A stretch of 7,846 nt of DNA from an uncultured Bacilli bacterium. GTDB taxonomy: Bacteria > Bacillota_I > Bacilli_A > RF39 > UBA660. The notes below the pieces were generated by a model. That model worked only from the letters and a program-made list of their open reading frames with translations, did no database searches and had not been told where the DNA came from. The stretch's first letter is position 1. Each line of letters starts with the position of its first letter. Location: NCBI GenBank assembly GCA_944364705.1, contig CALVWH010000145.1:1-7846 (forward strand), written 5' to 3'. This document shows positions 1 through 6,207 of the stretch, one piece after another. Both the position numbers and the translations under genes were made by a program.

Positions 1-264
1 CAAATTTTCTTTGCTTTCTAATGGACTATCAATCAAATCTCCAGTAATACAAATATACTTTGGCTTTATTTTTTCTATTTTTTGGATAATTTTTTCTAAT
101 CTTTTTTTTGGATACCGATTGGAAAAATGAAGATCGGATAGATGAACAATCGTTCCTGAAAATTTTTTGTCGGTTGTCAAAGGAATTTTAATTTTGTCGA
201 TGATTTTCCCTTCTTTCTTTAAAAAAACGTTGAAGAAGAAAATGATTCTTCGTTTTAATCGCAC
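1..264 (-). CDS. Calcineurin-like metallophosphoesterase, N-terminal part (cut by left window edge)
   Basis: The first 88 residues of a metal-dependent phosphoesterase are present; the rest lies beyond the left edge. A basic, hydrophobic N-terminus (residues 1-15) is followed by a beta-strand and then HLSDLHF at residues 41-47, giving the D44-x-H46 metal ligands of block I. GDLID at 75-79 gives the GDxxD block II. These two blocks are the signature of the calcineurin-like fold; the remaining GNHD and histidine blocks would lie outside the window. The start is uncertain. The frame is open back to a TAA near 284, and GTG at 264 is the only standard start codon before a TTG at 180, which would remove the first strand of the fold. 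GTG has no good Shine-Dalgarno and overlaps the end of the upstream epimerase gene by 77 nt, so translation may depend on coupling. Substrate unknown; the N-terminus resembles membrane-near YkuE-like enzymes (inference). Confidence 0.85.
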   Translation of the reverse strand, partial: MRLKRRIIFFFNVFLKKEGKIIDKIKIPLTTDKKFSGTIVHLSDLHFSNRYPKKRLEKIIQKIEKIKPKYICITGDLIDSPLESKENL

Positions 265-1222
265 GTAATGGCTCTGATTTTTTTGTTACAAAATATAAAA
301 TTGGTCTACTAAATATATGGGCAAAAAAACGTGTACTTTTTTTGGTTTCGGCTTCTACCCTTTGATAATAACTTTCTAAGGTATCATACCGAAAGTGTAA
401 AATTTCTTCTAGCTTATCTCCATCTTTGAAATATCCACAATGAAAATTTTGTTCCGCGAAGGCAATTTCTTTTAAATATTTCGTCGATAATCCATAAATT
501 TGGAACATATGGGCTAAAAAATCACGATACGTGGTCCGGCATTTTTCACCTCCACTTAAATTATAAATATGTCCATTTAATTCTTTTTGTTTTTCGAGGG
601 ATCGAATAAGGGCAAAAGCGGTATCTTTGGTTGTTGCGATTTCCATTTTTGTATCTAATGGCATATGAAACATTAAAGGATCTAAATCTGGTCTTCCCAT
701 AATTCCGGTAAAGCGAAAAATCGTATAAGGAATTTTATATTCTTGAATTAGTTTTTCTGTCTCTATTTTTGTATAAGCATAGTAGTCTCCTTCACTTGGA
801 TTTAATGGATCTCCGACTTTTATATATGGATTTTGTAATCGGTCTCCATAGACACTAACGGAAGAAGCATATAAAAGAAAGCATTTTGGATTTTTCTTTT
901 TGATTGCGTCTAAAAGATTTTTGGTACCATAATAATTTACTTTTCTTGCAAGTTCTGGATTTTGATCAGCAAGTGGTGGTATAATGGCTGCCAAATGAAG
1001 AATAACATCAACTTTAGAAACAATCTGTTCTACTAATTTTTCATCGTTAATGTTTCCATAAAGATAATGAATGTTTTCTTTTTTTGGTAATTGTTTTTGT
1101 CTTTTTCGATTTCTTTTATTATCTAAATCAAAGGCATATACTTCATATTGATCCAATTCTAAAAATTGTTTTAATGTTTCATATCCAATACTTCCAAAAG
1201 CACCAGTTAACAAAACGTTCAT
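188..1222 (-). CDS. NAD(P)-dependent epimerase/dehydratase (extended SDR family)
   Basis: A 344-residue sugar-nucleotide epimerase/dehydratase-type protein, probably cytosolic. The Rossmann dinucleotide motif TGAFGSIG is at residues 6-13, and acidic D32/D34 at the end of the second strand suit NAD ribose binding. LHLAA at 75-79 is the usual fourth-strand motif. The catalytic set is YASSVSVYG at 118-126 (Ser/Thr) and Y148-x-x-x-K152 in YYAYTK. Residues 170-240 match the substrate-binding half (RFTGIMGRP, then a YNLSGG strand at 220-225). Length is slightly above the usual 310-330 because of a basic C-terminal tail (about 295-344) that lacks family resemblance. A clear Shine-Dalgarno, AAAGGTGAGAGT, sits just before ATG. 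It lies 27 bp after the preceding gene with no promoter between, so it is probably co-transcribed with it. The exact substrate (for example UDP-glucose or another nucleotide sugar) cannot be read from sequence. Confidence 0.9.
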   Translation of the reverse strand: MNVLLTGAFGSIGYETLKQFLELDQYEVYAFDLDNKRNRKRQKQLPKKENIHYLYGNINDEKLVEQIVSKVDVILHLAAIIPPLADQNPELARKVNYYGTKNLLDAIKKKNPKCFLLYASSVSVYGDRLQNPYIKVGDPLNPSEGDYYAYTKIETEKLIQEYKIPYTIFRFTGIMGRPDLDPLMFHMPLDTKMEIATTKDTAFALIRSLEKQKELNGHIYNLSGGEKCRTTYRDFLAHMFQIYGLSTKYLKEIAFAEQNFHCGYFKDGDKLEEILHFRYDTLESYYQRVEAETKKSTRFFAHIFSRPILYFVTKKSEPLRAIKTKNHFLLQRFFKERRENHRQN

Positions 1223-1249
1223 ACTCTCACCTTTTATTCTTTCCTATGT

Positions 1250-2236
1250 TTAATCAATATCCTCATAACTTCTACGCTTCAAATATAACTCTTTTTCTTT
1301 TTCTAACGTTTCTTTCGATAATCCTTCTTTGATCAAATCAAAATCATAATCGCTACTCATCTTTTTTAAAAGATATAAAGTTTCTCTTATTTGGATTAAT
1401 TTTTCTCGTAAATATTTATCTTCTATAAATTCTAACGATTCCAATGTGTTTTCTGTTTTATTAAATTGATTCCATAAATCTTCAATACTTATATCAAGAT
1501 CTACAGAATTTCTTACTTTTTCACAAGCTTCTTGATTGTCTTGTTTTAATTTGTTTAATTGTTGATATAGACTTTTGACCGTTATTTCTTCTGGTAATCG
1601 TTTTGAATCAAAAAGTAGACTGTTAACAATGATTTTACTTTTTCCAGTAACCGATTGTAACAATATTTTGTAATTAGAATCGGTTGTTTTATATTTAATC
1701 ACATTTCTTTCGTAATTTGGAATTGCTTTCATATGATCGACATAGACCATATCATATCCCATATTAATTAAACCAAAAGCTAAGGGTGTTTTCAAATACA
1801 CGATATATTCTTCCTTTGTAAAATCAAGGTTTTCATTAAATTCTAGATCTTTAATACCAAGGGTATTGATTCTTTCTATCAAAGAAAAGATTTTCTCTTT
1901 TTTTTCTTTGTTGTTTAAAAGATACTGATAGAAAACAGAAAGTTTTGGCATTAACATTCCATCGTTATTATAGTAATATGCAAAGAAAATATGGATATCA
2001 GAAAATTCTTTTATTTTTTGAAGAACAAATTGATTTTCTTGATAAAATTTTTTTACTTCTTTTGAAGCAAATTTTGATTTTCCAAGGATGAGTTTTTCTA
2101 ATTCATGAATTGAGTTTCTTCTTGTTTTTTTTGATAAAAAAGCAGAAAGATTGGAATTAAACGTTTCAAAGAAATCAAAAATATGAGATAAAGTAAGAGC
2201 ATCTCTTACTGGAATTGTATAGTTTCCCTCTTTCAT
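1250..2236 (-). CDS. Hypothetical protein, 328 aa, helical/charged
   Basis: I do not recognise this family. The protein has no signal peptide or membrane segment and should be cytosolic. It is rich in Lys, Glu, Asn and Phe, with mainly helical segments at about 42-125 and 220-325 and a strand-rich middle (about 143-210, with YIVYLKTPLAFGLINMGYD and KIIVNSLLF). The C-terminal hundred residues look like coiled or bundled helices. The start is well set: AAAGGTGATT lies 4 nt upstream of the ATG, and a good promoter lies just before it. It follows the transglutaminase-like gene by 98 bp and precedes the epimerase by 27 bp. Its N-terminal YTIPVRDAL (6-14) echoes YSIPVKQLL (62-70) of the upstream protein, so the two may share a small module; this resemblance is too short to prove relationship. 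Confidence 0.75.
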   Translation of the reverse strand: MKEGNYTIPVRDALTLSHIFDFFETFNSNLSAFLSKKTRRNSIHELEKLILGKSKFASKEVKKFYQENQFVLQKIKEFSDIHIFFAYYYNNDGMLMPKLSVFYQYLLNNKEKKEKIFSLIERINTLGIKDLEFNENLDFTKEEYIVYLKTPLAFGLINMGYDMVYVDHMKAIPNYERNVIKYKTTDSNYKILLQSVTGKSKIIVNSLLFDSKRLPEEITVKSLYQQLNKLKQDNQEACEKVRNSVDLDISIEDLWNQFNKTENTLESLEFIEDKYLREKLIQIRETLYLLKKMSSDYDFDLIKEGLSKETLEKEKELYLKRRSYEDID

Positions 2237-2264
2237 TAAGAATCACCTTTCTTTTCTTATTTCT

Positions 2265-2294
2265 ATTATACAAAAGAAACATTCTTTTCGTAAA
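2265..2294 (-). promoter_or_regulatory. Promoter for the 328-aa hypothetical gene
   Basis: On the minus strand a perfect -10 TATAAT (2265-2270) lies 18 bp from a partial -35 TTTACG (2289-2294). The predicted start is near 2258, giving a leader of about 20 nt that holds the AAAGGTGA ribosome binding site. This would let the 328-aa gene, the epimerase and the phosphoesterase be transcribed separately from the upstream transglutaminase-like gene. No terminator hairpin separates them, so read-through is also possible. Confidence 0.6.
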
Positions 2295-2334
2295 GATTTT
2301 TCTAATTATTTTTTTTCTTTCTTTTTTGATGCGT

Positions 2335-3741
2335 TTATTTTAATGTTTTGACTTTTTTCGTTTCCAATAGTCCTGGAATTTTTGGATCTTCAAAAGAAAT
2401 ATATGCAAAGGTTTGATCATGAAATTTTTCTTGTAATTCTTGTTTTGTTAAAGAATAAAGTTTTTGGTTCCTATAGACATAATATTGATTTTTTTCTGGA
2501 TATTGTTCAAAATTTTGATCGTTGATCGTAACAATCGCACTTGAGGTTGCGATTTGATCATCCCGTTGTGGTTGATTGTCGCGAATGATAGTCATCGCAA
2601 AGTTATCTGTTTGTTCTTGTTTGGTAAAAATTTCTTTTCTTAATTGTAAAAGATAAGATAAAAAATCGATTCCAATGAAATTGGTATCTTTCCCCTTTTT
2701 AAAAAAAAGGCTTAATTTTTCGTAAAAGTTTAAAGATTTTTGATCGATTTCTAATGGTTGTTTCCATGTTTCTTTTTCTTTTAATCGTGCATATACTTTA
2801 TTTACCATTTGTTTAAATTGGCTTTGTGTTTCTTGGTTTTTATTCATACATACGAGTCCATTCAAAGGTTGATTTAATTTTGCGCGAACAAGGTCTCCAT
2901 CCAAAATAGAAGTAACACTATCCGCAATTACTAAAAATTTACCACTTCGAAATTCTAAATTTATATGACCATATCCATAGGCTTCTCCCATGAATGCTGG
3001 ATCCGTGGTTGCGAAAGAAACTTTGAGGGATGACAAAAGTTTAGCATACATTAAATTAAATTCAAAACAAACCACTTTGTTTTTCTTTAAAGTTATATGA
3101 GAAACATACGATGGATCCATATGTTTTTCTACTTCTTCTTGATTTACTGCATAATATTCATCATCATAAGTTAATGTTTTACACATGTTTATATAAAGAT
3201 AAATTGCTTTTTCAAGATCGTTTAAATCTTCTGGTAGTTCGGATAGCATTGTTGTTTCAAAATCTTTATCCAAAGAAATTGTTTTGAGAATATCTTTTTC
3301 ATACTCTAAATATTGGTTGAATGCTTCAAAATCAATTTTTTGAAGGGATTTTAAATCGTTGATGCGATCAAATATTACGGGTGGAATTTCGTAATCAAGA
3401 AAGGATTTCTTTTCTTTGAAAAAGCAATACGCTGCATAAAGAAAATGATCTTTGGGAACGTTATATAACGTATCGATTTTTGGATTTTTACATAAAAAAT
3501 CGAATCTTTTTTCGGATAATAGTAAAACAGAAAGTAATTGTTTGACGGGAATGGAATAAGAAGTACCATCAACCGAAATCACATATTCTTTTTCCCCGAT
3601 CTTTTTTAAAAATTCAAGACTTATTCCTGTTTCTCCTACGTTTATTTTTGAATTCTTTTGTAAGGCAAAAATATCTTCTTTTTCTATCCATATAGAAGGT
3701 TCTTGTGATTCTTCACAATATGTTTTTTCTAAAGTTTCCAT
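2335..3741 (-). CDS. Transglutaminase-like (papain-fold) protein, 468 aa
   Basis: A large cytosolic protein without a signal peptide or membrane segment. Residues 165-280 match the plan of the bacterial transglutaminase-like core. A helix DLNDLEKAIYLYINMCKTLTY (172-192) resembles the family's leading helix and stretch before the active site. KNKVVCFEFNLMYAKLLSSL (220-239) places C225 at the start of the nucleophile helix. GYGHINLEF (256-264) supplies H259, and FLVIADSVTS (269-278) supplies D274. The C-H-D order and 34- and 15-residue spacings fit the fold; family members act as cysteine proteases, transglutaminases or structural modules, so activity is unproven. The N-terminal 160 residues and C-terminal 150 (with YYVYRNQKLYSLTKQEL at 420-436) are unrecognised. 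The AAAGGAGG site 4 nt before the ATG is the strongest in the window. The reconstructed end of the upstream kinase-like gene falls 15 bp away, implying one operon. Confidence 0.72.
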   Translation of the reverse strand: METLEKTYCEESQEPSIWIEKEDIFALQKNSKINVGETGISLEFLKKIGEKEYVISVDGTSYSIPVKQLLSVLLLSEKRFDFLCKNPKIDTLYNVPKDHFLYAAYCFFKEKKSFLDYEIPPVIFDRINDLKSLQKIDFEAFNQYLEYEKDILKTISLDKDFETTMLSELPEDLNDLEKAIYLYINMCKTLTYDDEYYAVNQEEVEKHMDPSYVSHITLKKNKVVCFEFNLMYAKLLSSLKVSFATTDPAFMGEAYGYGHINLEFRSGKFLVIADSVTSILDGDLVRAKLNQPLNGLVCMNKNQETQSQFKQMVNKVYARLKEKETWKQPLEIDQKSLNFYEKLSLFFKKGKDTNFIGIDFLSYLLQLRKEIFTKQEQTDNFAMTIIRDNQPQRDDQIATSSAIVTINDQNFEQYPEKNQYYVYRNQKLYSLTKQELQEKFHDQTFAYISFEDPKIPGLLETKKVKTLK

Positions 3742-3756
3742 ACTGCCTCCTTTCTT

Positions 3757-3949
3757 TTATTTTTTTATTAAAGGATATTTGTTTTTTAAAAGGTAGTCTT
3801 CTAAAGTTTCGTTGTTACATAAAACAATTTTTGTAACATTAAGGGTTTTAAAAAAAAATCATTTTGTTTGGATATTGATTAAATTTCATTTGAATATAGT
3901 TATCAAGATTTCCTCTATTTTTAAATCTTTTTGCATAGTACTTATGAGA
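3757..3949 (-). pseudogene. Displaced C-terminal half of the P-loop kinase-like gene (two frameshifts)
   Basis: The intact upstream frame runs out at a TGA at 3886-3888, but family-like sequence continues in other frames. From 3946 downward, the next frame reads HKYYAKRFKNRGNLDNYIQ, whose YxxRxxxRGN pattern is what I expect to follow the YP motif in this kinase family. That frame stops at 3848 immediately after a 9-T run (mRNA sense; 3850-3858). The original frame then resumes as KTLNVTKIVL, then CNNETLEDYLL, ending at TAA 3757-3759. Adding one base near 3947-3965 and removing one T from the run restores a single reading frame of about 168 residues. Its stop lies 15 bp before the start of the next gene, with that gene's ribosome binding site between, as expected of an operon. 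Whether the indels are real mutations, sequencing errors or corrected by slippage cannot be told here. Confidence 0.75.
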
Positions 3950-4263
3950 TCTTCGATCGATGGATAGCATAACAGAAAAGGAATCTTATGTTTTATATAT
4001 TCTTTTATGATATCTTCTCTATCCCATACCAATACAAAGTCATATTGATTCATGGCTTTCTTTATGGCTTTTATATAATTTTGTGGCCAATTTGGGTTCG
4101 GTTTTCTTTTTTGGCCTTTTCGCTCTTCAAAGGGAATATCCTGTATATCCCGATCATCATAGACATATTCTGCTGAATCTAAATCGATAACATTTTTATA
4201 TTTTTTTGCACATTCCGTTTTTCCAATTCCAGAAAAACCTGCGATAACAATACTTTTTCTCAT
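3886..4263 (-). CDS. P-loop nucleotide kinase-like protein, frame-disrupted (uninterrupted N-terminal part)
   Basis: This is the readable 125-residue N-terminal part of a small ATP-binding protein. GFSGIGKT at 9-16 is the Walker A motif. It is followed by NVIDLDSAEY (24-33) and the family pattern NPNWPQNYIKAIKKAM (56-71), then a strand YDFVLVWDRED (74-84) and KIPFLLCYPS (93-102). I know this arrangement from small phage- and Firmicutes-type kinase-like proteins whose substrate is not firmly assigned; a nucleotide or nucleoside kinase role is inference. The last roughly 20 residues (ISTMQKDLKIEEILITIFK) are out-of-frame read-through and not native: the true C-terminus is encoded at 3757-3949. 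The start is supported by GGTGA 5 nt before the ATG and a promoter just upstream. It is the first gene of the leftward operon containing the transglutaminase-like gene. Confidence 0.8.
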   Translation of the reverse strand: MRKSIVIAGFSGIGKTECAKKYKNVIDLDSAEYVYDDRDIQDIPFEERKGQKRKPNPNWPQNYIKAIKKAMNQYDFVLVWDREDIIKEYIKHKIPFLLCYPSIEDLISTMQKDLKIEEILITIFK

Positions 4264-4267
4264 AAAA

Positions 4268-4277
4268 TCACCGGTGA
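4268..4277. repeat. Perfect 10-bp palindrome at the kinase-like gene start
   Basis: TCACCGGTGA is fully self-complementary, and its CCGG core is unusual in such AT-rich DNA. It lies between the -10 box (4282-4287) and the ATG at 4263, covering the predicted transcription start and the GGTGA ribosome binding site. The position would suit a repressor operator, but a single short palindrome that also contains the Shine-Dalgarno may be coincidental. Confidence 0.4.
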
Positions 4278-4281
4278 AATT

Positions 4282-4290
4282 ATTATATCA
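4282..4290 (-). promoter_or_regulatory. Extended -10 promoter for the kinase-like operon
   Basis: On the minus strand TGATATAAT gives a perfect TATAAT (4282-4287) preceded by the TGn extension (4288-4290). No good -35 is present; the nearest candidate, TTCATA, is 19 bp away, consistent with an extended -10 promoter. The predicted start is about 12 nt before the ATG, so the leader is almost only the ribosome binding site. Confidence 0.5.
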
Positions 4291-4310
4291 TATTTCTATT
4301 TTTTTTTATG

Positions 4311-4332
4311 AAAAAAGAACACTTTTGTGTCC
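4311..4332 (-). terminator. Rho-independent terminator after the two-gene unit
   Basis: In minus-strand sense GGACAC-AAAA-GTGTTC (4317-4332) forms a 6-bp stem with one G-U pair and a 4-nt loop, followed directly by six T residues (4311-4316). A wider alternative pairing exists: AAAAAAGAA (4311-4319) against TTCTTTTTT (4340-4348), which could make it work in both directions. It stands 240 bp after the stop of the helical-protein gene and just before the kinase-like promoter, so it insulates the two units. Confidence 0.6.
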
Positions 4333-4571
4333 ATAAAGATTCTTTTTTATTTATAATTTTTTATATGTTCATTTCCTATGTGAACTTTCATCCATTAACG
4401 CATGCTTATTGACATATTTTTTTATATATTAAAGAAAAGAATGAAAATACTTTTTATCTTTATCTCAGGTAAATTTCCAAATCCATCCCTACTATCATCT
4501 TCTTCATTCCAAAAGTTAAGATATAATAGTAACAAAATTAATTCATTTATTTTTTTTATAAATTCAACTTT

Positions 4572-5327
4572 TTAATCCATACTTTCTAATATTTTCATAG
4601 ATTTATCATCATTTTTATCTTTTAAATAATTTCTAAACTCTTCATAAAAAACATCTATATTATTAATTTTTTCTATCCCAAGATCGATAGCATCCTGAAT
4701 GGTAAGATATACACAATCTTTTAAATAATTATAAATACGTTCGCATTTATTTGTATATTGTCCGATTAAAACAGAGTAAATTGCATATAAATAAACTTTA
4801 TCCAAGTCAAAATCTAATGAATTTCTAATGTTAAAAAGATCACTCTCAAAAGTATCCAATACTTCATCATAATCCGTATATTCTGGATTTCCTACTTCTT
4901 CACATTGATAATTAGTATACAAAATTAAATCAAATATTTCGATTGCTTTATCATATTTCTTATGATAAACTAAGCGTTTCCCTAATTCATAGGAATTATT
5001 TAATATATTATTTAATTCATTGCTAGGATAAAAATAATAATCTTCACCAAAAGGACTATAATCATAGGAATTCTCTTCATAGCATCGAATACAGATATCA
5101 CCGTTTTCTATTTTTGTAAATGCATCTTTTATTATACTAAGCTCTTTTAATAGATCATCTTCCTTTTCTTGTTTTCCTATAATATGATCGATTATACATA
5201 AAGTCATTTCATAGTCCGATGGATCGATCTTAGAAACTAATTCATAAATTATCTTTTTAGAATCTTCCAAAGAAATAGAAGTTATAATTTTATTAATGGT
5301 TTCTAAAAATTCTTTTTTCGTACTCAT
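4572..5327 (-). CDS. Hypothetical helical (TPR-like) protein, 251 aa
   Basis: I cannot name this family. The protein is acidic, has no signal peptide or membrane segment, and appears almost wholly helical. Residues 1-50 form two amphipathic helices (KEFLETINKIITSI, then SKKIIYELVSKI). A Tyr- and Asp-rich linker with two Cys follows (ICIRCYEENSYDYSPFGED, 78-96). Residues 103-140 (NNILNNSYELGKRL, then YDKAIEIFDLILYT) resemble a tetratricopeptide-like helical pair of the kind found in uncharacterised Firmicutes proteins, suggesting protein binding. It begins 19 bp after the stop of the nucleotidyltransferase gene, with GAGGG about 7 nt before the ATG and no promoter between, so the two should be co-expressed. 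A HEPN-type R-x4-6-H motif was looked for and is absent (only RLVYH, with three residues between). Confidence 0.7.
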   Translation of the reverse strand: MSTKKEFLETINKIITSISLEDSKKIIYELVSKIDPSDYEMTLCIIDHIIGKQEKEDDLLKELSIIKDAFTKIENGDICIRCYEENSYDYSPFGEDYYFYPSNELNNILNNSYELGKRLVYHKKYDKAIEIFDLILYTNYQCEEVGNPEYTDYDEVLDTFESDLFNIRNSLDFDLDKVYLYAIYSVLIGQYTNKCERIYNYLKDCVYLTIQDAIDLGIEKINNIDVFYEEFRNYLKDKNDDKSMKILESMD

Positions 5328-5346
5328 TGATATCCCTCTAATCTTT

Positions 5347-5874
5347 TTATTTTATTATTTTACGTAAATATTGTTTTTCAAATTTTGTTAATTTTTTTTC
5401 TCTACCATTTTCTATATTATTTTCTGGATTTATCACCCTTAATCCATTTTTATTAAAATCATCAAATGTTAATGACAATAATGAATTTGTTCTTAAATCA
5501 AAATACAGTCCATCAACATTGTACTGCATTGATGAAAATAAATCTTCTGCTAACCATAAATCTACTTCGGTATCATCATAAGTAAATTTATATCCACCAA
5601 ATCTATTTCGCTTAGAATCGATATTATAAGTTTTAAATACCTTTAATACCCAATCTAATTGTTCTTTTCCTAAAACAATGAAATCCATATCTTTAGGTTT
5701 TTTTGCATATATTAAACATCGAATAGATCCACCTACGAGATAGATTGGCGCTAATTTAGCAATGGTATAGGCAGGAGGAAAATGATTGTTGATATAATTT
5801 TGTAATCTCATTGCTAAACTTAAATCATATGTAAATTCATCTAAATGCTCATTATATTTAATTTCTATCTTCAT
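5347..5874 (-). CDS. Nucleotidyltransferase of the CCA-adding enzyme/poly(A) polymerase head type, 175 aa
   Basis: A stand-alone catalytic head domain of the class II polymerase-beta-like superfamily. IYLVGGSIRCLIYAKKPKDM (44-63) and the following DFIVLG match the pattern VGGxVRDxLLxxxxxDiD: G48-G49-S50, R52, and the metal-binding pair D62-x-D64. A third acidic residue is offered by D105 in TEVDLWL. VDGLYFDLRTNSLL (120-133) resembles the stretch that follows in CCA enzymes. At 175 residues it is far shorter than true CCA-adding enzymes or poly(A) polymerases (400 or more) because the neck, body and tail domains needed for tRNA binding are absent, so housekeeping tRNA maturation is unlikely. 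A modifying or regulatory nucleotidyl transfer is possible (inference). The ATG is preceded by AAGGG at 6 nt and a near-consensus promoter. It heads a two-gene unit with the helical protein. Confidence 0.8.
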   Translation of the reverse strand: MKIEIKYNEHLDEFTYDLSLAMRLQNYINNHFPPAYTIAKLAPIYLVGGSIRCLIYAKKPKDMDFIVLGKEQLDWVLKVFKTYNIDSKRNRFGGYKFTYDDTEVDLWLAEDLFSSMQYNVDGLYFDLRTNSLLSLTFDDFNKNGLRVINPENNIENGREKKLTKFEKQYLRKIIK

Positions 5875-5915
5875 GTAATCCCTTCTTTTTTATTGCAAAG
5901 TATAAGTTTTATAGC

Positions 5916-5943
5916 ATTATACCATAACATTTTCTTTTGTCAA
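5916..5943 (-). promoter_or_regulatory. Near-consensus promoter for the nucleotidyltransferase unit
   Basis: On the minus strand TTGACA (5938-5943) and TATAAT (5916-5921) are both perfect, 16 bp apart, and the -10 carries a TG extension (TGGTATAAT). This is the strongest promoter in the window. The predicted start near 5909 gives a leader of about 35 nt ending in the GAAGGGATTAC ribosome binding region. An A/T-rich stretch upstream (5944-5970) could act as an UP element. No operator is evident. Confidence 0.8.
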
Positions 5944-5988
5944 AATATATAAATTTTATAAATTTTTTTGAAATGCAACACTTTAAGT

Positions 5989-6045
5989 AAAAAAACATGT
6001 GATTTCTTATATCTTTTGCTACAAAGAAAAGAATTCATCACATGT
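5989..6045 (-). terminator. Rho-independent terminator of the HEIFH metallopeptidase gene
   Basis: A perfect 9-bp inverted repeat, ACATGTGAT (5995-6003) and ATCACATGT (6037-6045), encloses a 33-nt loop whose arms can pair further (TTCTT / AAGAA tracts). In minus-strand sense the stem runs straight into seven T residues (5989-5995). No T run follows on the plus strand, so it acts leftward only. It lies about 160 nt after the gene's stop and isolates it from the nucleotidyltransferase promoter. Confidence 0.75.
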
Positions 6046-6207
6046 CTAAAATAAATAATACTATAAAATCAATTCCAAAATACAATACCCATATCAGTCA
6101 CAAGATAATTATCATCTTTTTCTATTTATCACTACAAGATTCAATCGCATATTTATAACCTTATCATTGTTTAACTTTTCAGTCTTATTTACCCTTCTAC
6201 TTGAATT

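Larger units (their letters stand above)
4264..4571. other. 308-bp intergenic region between the helical gene and the kinase-like gene
   Basis: The left end holds the promoter, palindrome and terminator listed separately. The remaining stretch, 4333-4571, has no recognisable gene or RNA. In the frame of the preceding gene (minus strand), 49 sense codons follow its TAA before the next TAA, including NFWNEEDDSRDGFGNLPEI near 4465-4520. This has protein-like character but no start, ribosome binding site or recognised family. An imperfect AT-only repeat (AAAAGTT near 4571, AACTTTT near 4515) is too weak to call. Confidence 0.5.
5875..6207. other. 333-bp intergenic region before the nucleotidyltransferase gene
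   Basis: It contains the nucleotidyltransferase promoter (5916-5943) and the metallopeptidase terminator (5989-6045). The stretch 6046-6207 is the 3' untranslated tail of the metallopeptidase transcript; its first 19 bases may be coding if the 9-nt A run at the end of that gene is one base too long (alternative stop at 6189). Nothing else is recognisable in it on either strand. Confidence 0.6.

Noticed and set aside
1084..1332. Plus-strand open frame of 82 codons across the epimerase start
   Set aside because: It lies antisense to two well-supported genes, is dominated by Phe/Ile/Leu from the AT-rich complement, and has no ribosome binding site.
3375..3572. Minus-strand 65-codon frame inside the transglutaminase-like gene
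   Set aside because: Fully nested in another frame of a real gene, low complexity, no start signal.
3843..3960. Use of the mycoplasma code (TGA as Trp) to read through the end of the kinase-like frame
   Set aside because: Reading TGA as Trp gives a longer protein but skips the family-like YxxRxxxRGN segment in the other frame; other genes use TGG for Trp and have no internal TGA.
3988..4176. Plus-strand 62-codon frame opposite the kinase-like gene
   Set aside because: Antisense shadow of the P-loop gene with Ile/Phe/Tyr-rich composition and no ribosome binding site.
4401..4440. Plus-strand TTGACA-like box near 4409 with TATATT nearby
   Set aside because: The two boxes are only about 10 bp apart and no plus-strand gene follows.
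4572..5874. MNT/HEPN toxin-antitoxin assignment for the nucleotidyltransferase pair
   Set aside because: The nucleotidyltransferase is of CCA/poly(A) polymerase type, not MNT, and the partner has no R-x4-6-H HEPN motif.
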